Of a stretch of DNA of 64,000 nucleotides, positions 34,918 to 47,285 are shown piece by piece. Source of the DNA: Hirudinaria manillensis. Lineage: Eukaryota; Annelida; Clitellata; Hirudinida; Hirudinidae. The position numbers were made by a program, and so were the translations under genes. The notes beneath the pieces were generated by a model, which saw only the letters and a program-made list of their open reading frames with translations, made no database searches and was not told where the DNA came from. Each line of letters begins with the position of its first letter. Positions within the stretch are counted from its first letter, which is position 1. The stretch spans positions 6,715,319 to 6,779,318 of the forward strand of contig CM067531.1 in assembly GCA_034509925.1 (NCBI GenBank), written 5' to 3'.

Positions 34918-35695
34918 AACGTACAACTTTGAGTTTTAAATTTTGTCGCCAATTTCTTTCTAGAGTTCAGGTGTGTCGCTTTCTAGGAAAAACGGTTACG
35001 AACCACTGGTATAGAGAACACATTTTGTAAAAACATGTTTTTATCCTCTTCTTGCATTTGTACACTAGATTAGATTGTTTATTAAAAGAGTAAAACTTGC
35101 CGGACATGCTTATTGCAACAAAATTATTAATAAGAATAATAAGCTCCAAAATTAACCTAATGGTTATCTATGTTTATATTTTAGTCTATGCTTTGATTTC
35201 TTACGGTGCTCAGTTCGCTTTTGCGCCGGCTTTACTTATAGTCGTCGTTTGTTTTTGTTGGTTTGGGTTACTTCTTTGCTACGGTAACTAATTTCTTATG
35301 AAATTAGCCTTTTAATATCGTGCCAAATATTAAAGTGGTTAAGACCTCAGCAGCATTTCCTCATATTCAAGCTATACATTAGTTTTTAGGAAGTGGTTCG
35401 GCTTAAATCATTTGAAGCGTTTTAACCGATTTTGCAATTTATAGACATTTATTTTTCATTTATGGTTTGTTTCGCTATTGAAATAAATATGAACGACGTA
35501 AAGCTAAAAATATCTTTCGCTATGTAATGAAAGATTTGATATTTCAAATTATTGAGGAATTCCTCAATATATTTCTAAATTTAATTGAGGTTTAAAAAAT
35601 TGAGATAGAATGTCACGATTTTGGTCGCGAATACATTTTGACTTAATATGAGCGCAAAGCATTCATTTAAAATTCTTGACATATTGATCTCACAG
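34918..35695. other. TFIIA gamma upstream region, with a hAT-like end
   Basis: On minus, 35016-34930 starts CAGTGGTTCGTAACCGTTTT and continues with GCGACA and GGCGACAAAATTT words typical of hAT-family ends. No partner end is identified. The promoter of TFIIA gamma should lie near 35600-35690. Confidence 0.4.
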
Positions 35696-37145
35696 ATGAG
35701 CTATCAATTGTACCGAAACACAACCTTGGGGCACACTTTGCAAGAGAGTCTAGATGAACTCATTCAGGTAATCTCTAGCAAGCGAATATGAATATATTTT
35801 GGTTTATTACAACTTCTATATGTTTAGTATTAAATGAAACTGTGCACGTAGTTGTGGTTTCACAGATTAATCTGATCATCTAGCAAGTGATTTTGAATCA
35901 CATCTTCTATTCATCTTTAACATGACTTAATATTTCTGGATATTTGCACTCCAATTCATTTGAGAAATATTAATGATAATTTTATTTTGAAACAAGTCTC
36001 CATTAGCAGATAGTCAGAATAAAAACATTTTCTGTTTTTGCCATGACTTTATTTTAAAAATTCAAGTAAATAAAATATAAATAAAAGCTTGTTTTAACTT
36101 AATATTTAATCAGCAAATGCAATATAGATTAATTTTATTTATTGATAGTACCATATGGTATACTTTTCTAGTTTGGTGTTTATCCCAGAATCTGTAATAA
36201 CTACTAAATAATAATAACATTTGATTAATTCATTTGCCTGAGACAAATTTGTATTAAAGTTTTCAATTTGTGCTTGCTAATTTAAACAGTATGATTTATT
36301 TATGTTATTTGGAAGTTTCAAGAATTTTGATTTGGATAATGTTTAGATGTGATGGTACCCTAAAAGAAATTGTACTTATTATAGCGCTAATTACAGAATG
36401 CACTTTCCATTTAAATAGCACTGTCACCATTTCCTATGGCATATGCAGCGTTGCAAACTGTTAGCTGACTTGTGCTTTTACCAGTTACAGAGCATAATCA
36501 TATAGAGAGGCTTTGCAGTGGTACAAACTGTGTATCAATGTATAATAACTGTTGCCTTTTACTGTCATATGCAGGAATGCTACCCATTTGGCCATCCTGT
36601 ACCCCACACAAGGGAATGGGTGTAATAATATTTGTAATAATGTATGTAATAATAGGTGTTATAATACTTCAAGTTGATGGCAATATTTTTTTATAATAAT
36701 ATATTGCTTATGCTTGAATTGAATTTTAGTACATTGGTTAAATGATAATTATCAGATCGGTCAAATAACACCTCAGTTGGCCTTGAAGGTTTTGTTGCAA
36801 TTTGACAAGTCAATAAATCAAGCTTTGTCAAATAGAGTCAACAGGAAAATTACTTTTAAGGTCATTTCAATGATGTGATATAACTATGGTGTGATGAAGT
36901 ATTAATGGTTTGGTTTGCATTTTCCAGGCTGATCTAAACACTTACAGGTTCTGTGACAATGTCTGGACTTTTGTCTTGAATAATGCTGAATTCAGAGAGA
37001 ATTCTGATGTGATTAAAGTTGATAAAGTAAAGATAGTGGCTTGCGATGGAAAGGGTAAAATTTCTGCATTTGTTATTGGTTGTTTTCCATTTTGATAGTC
37101 AATATTGTTTCAAATTTAGGGTCATCATCTGGAGCACATGATTAA
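35696..37145 (+). CDS. GTF2A2: TFIIA gamma (small subunit of transcription factor IIA), 4 exons
   Basis: TFIIA gamma pairs with the alpha/beta product, binds TBP-DNA and stabilises the preinitiation complex. Exons: 35696-35767, 36756-36860, 36928-37054, 37120-37145. Phases agree and the product is 109 residues, the same length as human. The N-terminal four-helix part reads [20 protein letters not shown] then [20 protein letters not shown]. The beta-barrel part reads [20 protein letters not shown] and [14 protein letters not shown], followed by a short variable tail (GSSSGAHD). The start codon begins the invariant YQLYR motif. The gene is intact. Confidence 0.97.
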
Positions 37146-37864
37146 TGATATCTATGTCACGAAGAGGATTTATGGCGTGATAAAGGGATTTCTAATTAAA
37201 ACATGGATGTTGAAGTCTTGATGAATTACTTCAATTAATAATTCTCTGACTCAGATAATGTTTTTAAGGTTTTGGGAAGAAGTGGTTGGATGTTAGAGTG
37301 TAATGAGCAACTTTTTCCATAAAGGGGACTCCAGATAAGCTGAGAGTGAATGGACTCTTCCTAGGCATTATTTGTGCAGGGGAGGGCATTTGATCAAAAA
37401 TGATGTGCTATAATGTATACCATATTTTATAATATTTAGCTAAGATCTTTAAAATATAATTAATGTTTCAGAATTATTTATTGTTATTGGCTGTGTCCTA
37501 TATTCTCATGATATAAACTCAATAGTTTATCACACAAATCATACAAATGTGTTATGGCACTAAATAAATTGAGAGTGCAACATACCCTACCTTGTGCCAG
37601 GGTACTCCTAATGGGTGGACATAACCAAACTGGATATCAAACTTTTATATTGCAAACATCAGATAATTTATTAGTTAAACGTACATAACATAATTAACTT
37701 ATTACTCAAATCTGGTTATCTGACTTTATAAACATGAAGTCAGCACTTGCATAAGTGTTCCATATAACTGAACCAGAAACTGGTCTGGCAAGTTACACAA
37801 AATATCATCTGGGACCCTAGATTAAGTTAATGTCACTAATGAAATTGGGATAAACAATAGACAG
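37146..37864. other. TFIIA gamma 3' UTR and intergenic
   Basis: No gene seen between the TFIIA gamma stop and the LTR at 37865. An AATAAA word near 37563 could serve as a poly(A) signal. Confidence 0.4.
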
Positions 37865-38358
37865 TGTTACGTTCTTACTGGGAACGTAGTGAGTGATGAC
37901 AACGCGAGAGAACTACGGATTGGGGGAACGACTTGTATTGCTTTCCAAGAATGCTACAAAGCTCAACAACAACACTGTGGCTTAACGATTCCCAGCACAG
38001 ATGTGCATATTGAAAGACACTGAGTGCCCTTTTACAAATATATAGTTTTTAAAACTATATTGCACTCCGCAACACCTCCCCACCGGCCGAAAAGTCCTTT
38101 GTAAAGGCCTTTTGGCGGATTCGCTCTGAACGTCTTGGGATAAGTGTTTCTGCTGGTTCGACGGTGGTTGTCGACGGAATGGGTTCCGGAATCTTGCTCT
38201 GTTCTTCGTTGGTGGAGCTTCTTGCCGAGTTGCCTGTTTCTTCGTTGACGTAGCTTCTTGCCGAGTGTCCTGTTTCTTTGCCTGGATCTAAATCCGGGTA
38301 TTCTTCATACCGTTCGCGAAGTTGGTACACATGGCGTTTCCATACCGGACCTTTTGTC
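37865..38358 (-). mobile_element. 3' end of a third Gypsy element (integrase tail plus LTR)
   Basis: The LTR spans 37865-38074 (210 bp), reading TGTTGCGGAG at its start and ending GTAACA on minus. It is preceded by the polypurine tract GGTGGGGAGG. The frame upstream reads GPVWKRHVYQLRERYEEYP, the end of a Gypsy integrase (compare HANQLRKR at 8.1 kb), then a Pro/Ser/Glu-rich tail with RRSERIRQ. It runs through the polypurine tract into the LTR (AGGEVLRSAI, stop). Nothing of this element remains upstream of about 38358, where Copia sequence begins. Confidence 0.75.
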
Positions 38359-40190
38359 TGATGCTTTCTGTCTGATGAATGTGATGAATCTCATTTTACT
38401 GAAATGATCTTGGAAGACAACAAAATATCGTTTTCTGTTAAACGATTCTCCACTGAAAGGACCACAGACATCTGCTGATAGGAGTTCACCTGGCTTACTG
38501 GTGGCATTCCTTCTTCCAAACTTTAATCTATTAGCCTTTCCATAGATGCGAGTTTCACCTATCTCTGTATCAAGCTGAACATTGATATTCAATTCTCTCT
38601 TTAGAAGACTTTTTACATGACGTTTGTCTTGGTGTCCAAATCGTTCATGATACAATTGAAGTAGTGAACATTCAATGACTGGGTTTACCTCGGCTGGAGT
38701 TTCAGGACTTATTGCTATCAGTCCCGCTTCGTATAAGGTACCATTTAACTGTCTTGTCCCTTGAATAACTATTTTTTCCTGAATTCTTAAGAAACATTTT
38801 GTGGCAGTTGACTGAAACTTGCTCTGTAAATTTTTGTCTTGAGCAGCTAGAACTGAGAAGAGATTTCTACTCAAACTCGGAACATACCAGACATCTGACA
38901 AGGCTAGTTCCTGTTGCTTATTGCCTGTTGTGGCCAAAATTTTCACTGTGCCTCTACCTATAGCAGCAAGAACCTCTTTTCCTGCAGTTTGTACCGTTTG
39001 TGGTACTGCAGACTTTTCAAAAGTTTCAAAATTGTCTGGACTATTTGTGATGTGTTTCATTGCTCCATTATCTATGAACCATTTATCATGAGTCTTTGCT
39101 ATAGATGCCTCGAAGATTGATGAGCACAATACTGCATTCAATGTCTCACCATGACTTGTTCTGGATGATGCTGTTGCAGAATTCTTTGCAGGTCTTCCAT
39201 TGGCGATCCACTTGCTGCACTGCTTTACCCAATGACCAGCTCCATGACAGTAATTGCAGTTGCCGACTTGCTTCTTCTTAAATGTTCTTGGCTTCTCAGA
39301 CATGTGTTTCTGCTTTGAGGTGTTGGCAACTAGAATGTCTTGCTGAGCTGAGCTCATATCTGTCTTTAACTCTCTTTCAAACATGCACGGCTGAGTAACT
39401 AGTTCATCTAATGATTTCTTTTCATCACTTAGCATTAGCCAACTTGACTTGAAGATTTGGAAACTGCTTGGCAGTATATGCATCACTTTGCATATGGGCA
39501 ACATCTCTGGTAGTTTCCTTTCTCCTGCTTCTTGAAGACCACTATTTAGCTCGTTCCACAGTGTTTTTAGTTTAGCTACTTGGCCTGAAACATCCAAATT
39601 TGCTATCCAGCCAAAACTGAAAAACTCACTGCAAATTTGAAAAAGCTGGTCTCTGGCTGATGCTTCAAAATTTCTTTTTAGCTGCTCCCAGACTTCTCTT
39701 GCAGTCCATTATTTTCTGGTAGGTGTCTTCTGAGACAGCATTGGCTATAACTGATTTGACATAACTGTTAGCTTTTCTGAACTTATCTGAGATTTCTTTG
39801 TGAGCCTTTCTTTGTTCTTATGTGGGATTTTCTGCTAGTTCTGGCTTTAGTAGCTTGCCATCAATAACGTCAACTGCACCTTCGTGATAGTCGATGTAGT
39901 CTCGAATTCGACGCTTCCACATCGGCCAATCAGTCGTGCAACTCAATGGCTTTATCTTTATTCCCATCGAGTCCATTTGACGTTAATTAGAAAAACAGCA
40001 CTGCTAATATTAGAACTGACTTCAGAAAACTTTAAGTAAGCGCTCGGGGAGCTCTGGGCCCATAACCTATTGCGGCAACTTTATTCACAGGAAGAACGCG
40101 AAACAACAATGGAGAGCGGAACCAAAAAACATTAAAATAATAATTCAAACTATTTTAACAAAACAAGTTTTTAAGCATAAAAAATCAACA
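38359..40190 (-). mobile_element. Copia-type retrotransposon 5' part, truncated and mutated
   Basis: Gag starts with an ATG at 39976 (MDSMGIKIKP, then DWPMWKRRIRDYIDYHEGAV). It has one in-frame stop and a frameshift near 39700, then stays open into WEQLKRNFEASARDQL. The 39597-38305 frame holds an intact zinc knuckle (CNYCHGAGHWVKQC) and the Copia protease WFIDNGAMKHIT, where the usual DSG is DNG. It also holds an integrase N-terminus (YHERFGHQDKRHV, with the later Cys positions degraded) and the first core Asp in SADVCGPF. The sequence stops short at about 38358; reverse transcriptase and RNase H are absent. The probable primer binding site GGTTATGGGCCCAGA lies near 40055-40069, as in Drosophila copia. 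A short 5' LTR may span about 40073-40190. Confidence 0.8.
40055..40069 (-). promoter_or_regulatory. Copia primer binding site
   Basis: GGTTATGGGCCCAGA on minus matches the internal initiator-tRNA-Met primer site used by Drosophila copia. It lies just downstream of the putative 5' LTR end (GCCGCA). Confidence 0.65.
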
Positions 40191-41492
40191 GTTATAACCT
40201 CTCCAGTTATGCTTGTTGCCAACAAAGCTGAATCCGTCTTTTATCTTCTTAACTGTCTGCCCTAACCTTTGCTTATGAAGGATTTAGATGTCAGCAACTT
40301 ATAAATGAGGGTAGTCTCATGACAGATGAGAATATCATCCATGAGGTAGTCCATTGCAAAGATATGGACGCCTAGTTTTCCAGTCCACAACATTTTCTGA
40401 TGAAATAAGAGCTTTCAAAATTGAAGACTTAATGCTATTGCTTTTGAAGAACGATTCAAAACTTTTAAGCACTTCCATTTTCTTTTCTAATTAAAGCCAA
40501 TGTTTCTTCTGATAAACTTTAAACCCTCTAACCCGCTTTAATGAAAGAGAAAGGAGTTGAAACAAATCAAAATGAAAGGTCAAGCGTACTTTTTCATCAA
40601 AAAAATTAAAGCATTTAAGGAATCTTCGAAAAAAAAAAACTTCCCTATTTGCAATTTCTGAACCATGTCAGATATGCTCTTGGTCAAGTTTGACATTGCA
40701 CCGTAAATTAGCGACAGATTGTATTGGCGAAAAATACGTTCCTATAAAAAGCGGCCCTAAGTACAGATTTTACACTATTCTCAGTTGCTTCTATTCAAAG
40801 GTTTTAAGATACTTAGAAGTCGAGTATTGGCTATAATTATTAATGAGAAAATCAATAAAATTATAGGCATAGTTAGACGGTCTCTTACCCATTTAATCTC
40901 AATTTATGCATTATTTAGCAAATTTAACCAAGGTTACTGAAAACTGAGCTTACCCCATGCCATATTTAGCGTATCATCCTTTCAAACCTCATTATCCTAT
41001 CGCTGATATTATTCTCTACAAATCCCTCCAGAAGAGACTTATTGCTAACTTATTCTGATAATAAGTGGCATAAATAAATCTTACAGTCGCTTTTTGTAAT
41101 ATAATTTTTACTTGGACGAATATACCCTTTTACTAATAACTTATATCTCATGGCTTTGGTAGCCTGATGTAGAAGTCCTCGACTCAGGGACTAGTTTCGA
41201 ATCCATCGCAAATTTGTTTAATAGGCTTATAAATAAAACTTCTCTTATCACTACCATGTCGCCCTCTGAAGATTTTCATAATTATAAAACCTGAGATAGG
41301 GGAGGTAGCTGGTTTATTTGAACCGACCTGAAAGTTAGTCTTCTAATTCAAATTCATTATAAATTCCTCAAAATGTAAATTATTACATCATTGCTTTATA
41401 TTATTATTTTTATATTGTAACCTATATTTTATCATTTAATATTGCCTTTCTCTTAAATGATTTAAATCTTGAATAAGATCAACTAAACTAAG
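40191..41492. other. Intergenic, contains a decayed copy of the downstream gene's coding sequence
   Basis: No intact gene. Around 41258-41318 is a stretch nearly identical over some 30 bases to 42163-42194 in the next gene (TGAAGATTTTCATRATTATA then AAACCTG), followed by a weaker match including AGCTGGTTT. The rest shows nothing recognisable. Confidence 0.45.
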
Positions 41493-41493
41493 A

Positions 41494-41503
41494 TATATAA
41501 AAT
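41494..41503 (+). promoter_or_regulatory. TATA box of the His-rich secreted protein gene
   Basis: TATATAAAAT 73 bp before the start codon. If it is used, transcription would start near 41525, giving a 5' UTR of about 40 bases. Confidence 0.5.
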
Positions 41504-41566
41504 CGATGCAGACGATGTGATACCCGCAGTTAGGCTCAGCTATTGAATAAACAGTTACTTTCCCTA

Positions 41567-42341
41567 ATGATAATGTTGAGAATTGTTCTTTCGACGTTAT
41601 TGTTTTTTGAAGTCCTCAGAATTTCAGGTAATCGAACAGTAATTTATTTATATAAATATGAATTGCGGTGCCTATTTTATCACAAATTTTTGCTATTTTT
41701 CTCCTATTAATTAAGGATTAAACTTGTCCAACGCAAATGAAAAAGAACTTTCTTTAAAAGAAAATTATGATGAAGCTGATATTAAAGAGCCACTATATGA
41801 AGATTTTGGAGAAGTTCTTGAAGCTGTTCTTCATAACGGTGATCGCCACGTACACTCGGAAGATGCGAAAACTTCAGATGTCTTAGATAGCTCCTCTGGA
41901 AATTTTGATCTTGATACGGAGTTGGAAGCCTTAATTCACGATGGTGATGGACACGTACACGAAAAAAGTGAAGGTGTATCGAAAATTCCGAAAGATGGCC
42001 TAATTTTTGAAGTGAAGCATCCTGATTATTTACTTCATGATGGAGATTCACATTTCCATGATCTTTTAGAAGAAGCAATCGATGGTAGTAGACCGATTGG
42101 AGGTTTGGATCCCACTTTAGTTGACAATCCTCAGGCGGAACACCCTACCATAGGAACACTAAACCCTGAAGATTTTCATGATTATAAAACCTGGCGAGAA
42201 ACAAAAGGCAAAGATAAAGAAAGCAGCTGGTTTGACGGATTTAGTTTCTTGAGCAATATATTCCGTTACGACCTAGAGTCATTTAAGGAAAGATATTTAA
42301 TAACCAAAAGACAAAATCTAACAAATCACGACGAGGGTTGA
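41567..42341 (+). CDS. Secreted acidic protein with three His-rich DGDxHxH repeats
   Basis: Two exons, 41567-41627 and 41716-42341, join in phase to give 228 residues. Exon 1 encodes a signal peptide (MIMLRIVLSTLLFFEVLRIS, then G). The mature protein is acidic and has three similar repeats at about residues 58-67, 93-102 and 126-135: VLHNGDRHVH, LIHDGDGHVH and LLHDGDSHFH. Spacing is 35 and 33 residues. The shared pattern is hydrophobic-hydrophobic-His-(Asp/Asn)-Gly-Asp-x-His-x-His, which would suit divalent-metal binding. The C-terminal part (TLNPEDFHDYKTW, SSWFDGFSFLSNIF) is not repetitive. There are no Cys residues after the signal peptide, no second membrane segment, and no clear dibasic neuropeptide layout. 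I do not recognise the family; metal binding is inference. TATA box and AATAAA fit a compact regulated gene. Confidence 0.7.
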
Positions 42342-42449
42342 TCGATTCGTGGCGCCACATGCTTCTCGATCTCAGCGATGACACGTGCTACTTATCGAGG
42401 TGCTTTGTTTCATCCTTCAAAAATAGTTTTAGAAATTTGTTGACGTTCA

Positions 42450-42455
42450 AATAAA
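42450..42455 (+). terminator. Probable poly(A) signal of the His-rich secreted protein gene
   Basis: AATAAA 108 bp after the stop codon. Confidence 0.5.
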
Positions 42456-42828
42456 TATTTATTTTTAGAAGGCTTTTCGAAATCTCAAATAATTTAGATT
42501 TTAGAGTATGTCAAGTTTTGATAAATTCATCAGCGCGGTTTACTCAACAACAAAAAATTTTGGCACAAGTACATAATGCCATAAGATACGTGTTAATTCA
42601 AATGTTCCCTTGGTAGACCATAAAACCAATAACGCCCAACTAGACGTAAACTGAGCCTTTGCTTCATTGCCAATCACTTCGAACCGCACGCACCCCACTC
42701 GCGACTTATTACCGCTGATTAAATTTCCGCAAGAACCACAATAGCAAAGCTTCGACTAAATTCAAATACTTTTTCATTCCAAAGAACATATTTACCATAA
42801 GAAAAGTAGCAATAGTCAAATACATAAA

Positions 42829-44868
42829 TTATGGCTTTTTCTGTGTTTGCTTTAATTCGTCAAAGCAAGATCTCAAAAAGATATGAGGCTTCATCTTTGA
42901 CATATCATATCCTTCATGTCCCTTGAAAGTTAGTAATGGTCCAGTTATGCCATGTATGATCAAATGTAATTACAAAATGTAAGACTAACCTTTGACCAAT
43001 CATAGCTAGAAGAATAAGCAAAAATATTCCCTTGGGCATTGAAAGAGCAACAAGTGATTGGTTGATCAAGAGGTTCGGAAGTCTTCAGTTTTGTGCGGGC
43101 ATCCTTGTCCCAGAAACTAAACCGACCATCAGACCCAACAGTAGCAAGTGTCCCATGCACAGGATGAAATGCTATTGAGTTAACCTGCATCACATTAATG
43201 AGTTATGTATAATAAATTATAGAATATATGCTAAATAAAGTCATATCATTAATACCTCAATGTCAAAATTTAAATAAATCTGATTCTCAGACGTTAAATT
43301 ATACTTAAGTTATTTATGTGACAAACGGTAGTCCAAGTTAAGATGTGCATCATTGATGCACATATACACATTCTATAAATTACAAACCACTTACAGCATA
43401 AATGTCTTGTTGATTCCCAGCACCATTAGAACGGTGACATTTAAATGTAAAGTTGTCCTTTGGATTTACAGGGTTCACATATTGTATGGCTGCTCTCCCC
43501 TCAATACTACCCAGTGCAAATCCTACTGGCTGACCAGGTTGGGTGACAAAATTGCCTGTTCCACCAGCTTTACGTTCAGTGAAAATGCTCACACATCTAT
43601 GCTGAAATATTTCATTGAAATGTTAGCATAATAAACTCTTTAAAACACCTAATGCAGTAAGAACCTGATACTTTAGAGGAGATTCCATCCTCTTATATTC
43701 CTGGGGCTGGTTGTCCAATTGATAAATGACTACATGTCTACCTGCAGTACCAACAACTGCCATTGGATAAACCTAAGAAAGAGGTAGAGTTACTTTTAGC
43801 ATGTAGTTCTGGTAATGTAACATAATAATCATAAATCTTATATTAAGCAATTGAGGAATTATGATTTTATTGTCAAGCTGCATTTAGCATTAACATTCTT
43901 TCAAGGGTATCAGGTTAAAATGACTTACCACATCAGCACAATATACCCTCTCTGGAAGTTGCAGGGTCAAAATTGGATTGGGTGTTCTCAAGTCCCAGAA
44001 CTAGAAAAAAAGATCATTTGACTATTGTTTTTGACTTAAAGTAATAAAAAGACTTAAAGTAATAAACAGACTTTCAAAGTTTTGTCCCAACTGCCAGTCA
44101 TCAGGCATGTATAAGATGTACCTTTGATCCAATGAACTGTCTTAACTGGAGCATCATGCTATAAGAATTAAGTGTAACAATATAAATCTATCGAAATAAA
44201 ACATCAATAATGTGACTAAAAAAAGACATCCAAACTATAGCATCCACCACTTCAGTTTCAACAAGGATTAGATTAATGCGGAATGTTCCTAATGTTGAAG
44301 AACCAAATTAAGCTAAACCAAACTAAGCAACTCACCTGAGCTACTTGTACAGTCTGGTTGGCATTTAGATCCCACATTTTAGCTGACTTATCAGTGGAGG
44401 CAGTAAATATTTTTGTTCCATCCTTTAATAACAATGTAACAACTAATAAGTATTACTTCACAATCTTGGAAAATTCAAGTAACCAACATCATTCCAATTA
44501 ACATCCAAAATTGGGCCTGCATGGGATTGCCAGGCTTTAGGTACAACAGTCCCATTCTGTTGAACTTCCCAGCACCTAACCTACAAATTATCACCAAAAA
44601 TAATTCCATTCAGAGTCCATGTTGAAAATTAACAAATTTCACTTTAGATTAGTATTATATTCTAATTAAGAATGCAAAAGCAAATAAAAATTACACTATT
44701 GTCCCAGCTTCCTGCAGCAAGAAACGTATTTGGCAATGAACCCGGACTAAATGCCATTGAGCTAATACTGTCGTCAGGAGGCGAAGGTATCTCAAGGTCT
44801 TTCATTGGGTTCGAAGGTGCAGAACTTGAACCAAACATATTTCCAGCGCTGAGTGAAGTTCCAAACAT
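42829..44868 (-). CDS. RAE1: mRNA export factor RAE1 (Gle2), 9 coding exons
   Basis: RAE1 is a seven-bladed WD40 protein of the nuclear pore that binds the GLEBS motif of NUP98 and works in mRNA export and spindle checkpoint control. Exons: 44868-44695, 44580-44488, 44422-44336, 44158-44072, 44000-43929, 43772-43665, 43601-43395, 43184-42990, 42921-42829. All phases are 0 and the product is 371 residues (human 368). Landmarks are MFGSSS and [15 protein letters not shown] near the N-terminus, blade ends [20 protein letters not shown] and [14 protein letters not shown], the conserved [28 protein letters not shown] and [20 protein letters not shown], and DWSKGHEG. The Met chosen is the first in frame before the GSSS motif. 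The C-terminal tail (ELKQTQKKP) differs from human. The gene is intact. Confidence 0.97.
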
Positions 44869-46176
44869 CTTCAAATGACAGCGGTCTTACAATATGTACT
44901 TACAAGAAACTCACTACAGAATTGTTTAGCGCAAGGCTCACTTACAGTATTAAAAGTTCACTTACTAATCACTCTCAAGCAAAAGAAGAATAGCCGCTAA
45001 TAACGCAGCCCAAATCTTAAGATAAACAACCCAAAATTTTCAACTCCGCATAATCAAAGATTCTCAACCTCATTTGCATTGATTATTAAAGTATAGTAAA
45101 TTGTTTAATTAATAAATTTAAGTATATTTAAATGCATGAAATTTAATATTCATCAAAGTGATAAAATTCAAAGAATTATTACTGAAGATAATTACCTACT
45201 TCGTGACAATATTGAGGCTTACCACATAGTTGTTGGTAGTAGGTGTCTCTTATTTATGCAGTAATTTTGTTTAACAACAAACTTTTATTAACTGATTTAT
45301 TAACAAGAAATTAAACTTTAATTTCATTAATTCACAGCAAACACATAGATGCGGAAACAGAGGTGCATCCCTATCAGTCTCTCTCATCCCTACGTCTCTC
45401 CAATAACTCCTTAAACCCATATCCCGTCGATATGACGTCAGAAGAATCTCCTCAGTTCCCGACAAAATGATTGACAGCGGTATATTTTTTATATCTTTAT
45501 TTGTCTAATAAAGTTTATTAGATAAGTCGGACTGTCTTCCCCATTAACATGTTGAGTTTCGAACAAAAATAGACTTATCTCCTTTTAGGAATAGGGTTAG
45601 GAATACCCTGTTCTAGGGTATGTAGCCTTCTCGGTTGAGGTTTTGTTAGATTTTGTTTTATGAAGCTGTTAATAAAGGTGTTTTAAGGGCAGAATTAAGT
45701 TCTTTTTGCATGACCATAAATGACGACGGCTTAATATTACCAGGCAACAAAATGAAAAAATTGTTGTAGGTTAAAAATTGGCAATAAAAACCGTTTTTGA
45801 AAAACTTCTTTATTAACTAACTGTAGCTCCCCTCTCTATTTTGACTCCTCATTTCATGAAAAACTAATTAATTGCTGAAGAGATCCATCCGGCGTCAGTC
45901 TCTATTGAGTCACCGTCACGACAAAGTAATTTTGAAGGCCTTGTCTTGAGGACAGCCATAATTTTAACATGAATGTGTAAGGATCTTGGAAGACCAGATC
46001 TTTTCTAACAATATTGGCTTAATTTAAATCTGGAACAAAACCTACTTTAGCATGAAGTCTTGGGAGTAATTTCATCAAAAGGGTCAGTGTTTTGGCAGTG
46101 CTAAAGAGTAATAATTATGTTGAATCATTGGTTTCTGCTACCATTTGAAAATATCAATTATGGTAATAATTTTGCG
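44869..46176. other. RAE1 upstream region and intergenic
   Basis: The RAE1 promoter and 5' UTR should be within the first few hundred bases. No gene seen. The portion 45.9-46.17 kb may be more of the Tc1-like pseudogene that becomes recognisable at 46177. Confidence 0.4.
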
Positions 46177-46460
46177 TTTCAACAGAATAACGCTTAAATA
46201 AGACGTCTCCAAATCGAAAAGTTATTCTAAGAAAAGGAAATCAAGGTTATGAGTTGGCCTTAATGAAATTGAAAATGGGAGAAGATTGATAATAAAGTAT
46301 ACGAGGGTAAAAAAGCATATTTCTCGAAGGAAAAGCTGACAGAGACCATAATAAGGCGTGGAATGATCTGGAAAAAGAATTTATAGAAACACTTATGAAA
46401 TCAATGAAAAATAGATGTGTTAACATTTTAGAAAATGAAGGATACGTCGTTACTTACTAA
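46177..46460 (+). pseudogene. Tc1-like transposase pseudogene, C-terminal third
   Basis: Reading on plus: FQQNNA (family FQQDNAP), then after stops KVMSWP (family WPALSPDLNPIE). In another frame the clean C-terminus is AWNDLEKEFIETLMKSMKNR then CVNILENEGYVVTY and stop. The second catalytic Asp position is Asn, and multiple stops and shifts follow, so the copy is dead. It was too broken to appear as a long ORF. Confidence 0.7.
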
Positions 46461-47285
46461 ATATGTTGTTTTAATAAAATTTTAAGAATTTGTATGAAAT
46501 GTAAAGTAACCTTTTTCCACGACCAATTTTGAGTGTTTTGATGAATTTATGAGCACTGTTCATTTAAAAGATATTTGGCACAAATATGTGAAACTACAAC
46601 TTACCCGTTAATTTTGTTTCGATAGGTTCGGTACTTGAGAAGTTATTCAAAAATTATGGGGAGGGGGGTCACTTTGTCATCAAAACTTTTTATTCGAAAG
46701 GTTGCCAACCACTGGTTAAGAGACGGAGGGAGGAGATATAGTGAATATTTTTCTCCAGGGCAATATATTCACCCTAAATTAAATTGGTCTCTTGAAGCTA
46801 TAAATCACTTGAAGTTGTTCTTGGCACTCTAACCAAAGGGTATAATTATCATGAAAAGAAGCGACTAAGATTTGGATGCAAATTAATTAACAAAATAATG
46901 TCGTTATTAAATGAAATTATCAAATTTTACTAACGTTATTCAATTTGAATTTCTAACACTGGCCACAAAAAAGTTGTTACCTATGTTTTTAGTCCTTGTA
47001 TTGGACCGGCCTGAAGATGCTTTGATGCAAATAGGGCGCGGTATTAGATTTTCGCCTAATTTGGTCAATTACTCGGAATAATGGAACCCAAGTAATTTTA
47101 AACTTTTTTTTATTGCAATTGTTGAAACTGCGGCTTTGCGCAGAACTTTTAAAGCTGCGAAGTTATCGTTAGAGATTGGCGAGAGGTTATCGTAACTCAG
47201 AGCTTGAAGTTGGTTATTAATGACAAATCCTATAGTAAGTTAATTGTTATTGGTATCACATTGGTTTTTTTCGCTACGCTAACAG
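46461..47285. other. Intergenic upstream of SWI5, first SWI5 exon not located
   Basis: The first SWI5 exon should be here or further left, since exon 47286 starts in phase 2. On minus, 46706-46680 reads CAGTGGTTGGCAACCTTTCG, a hAT-like end with no partner found. Confidence 0.35.
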
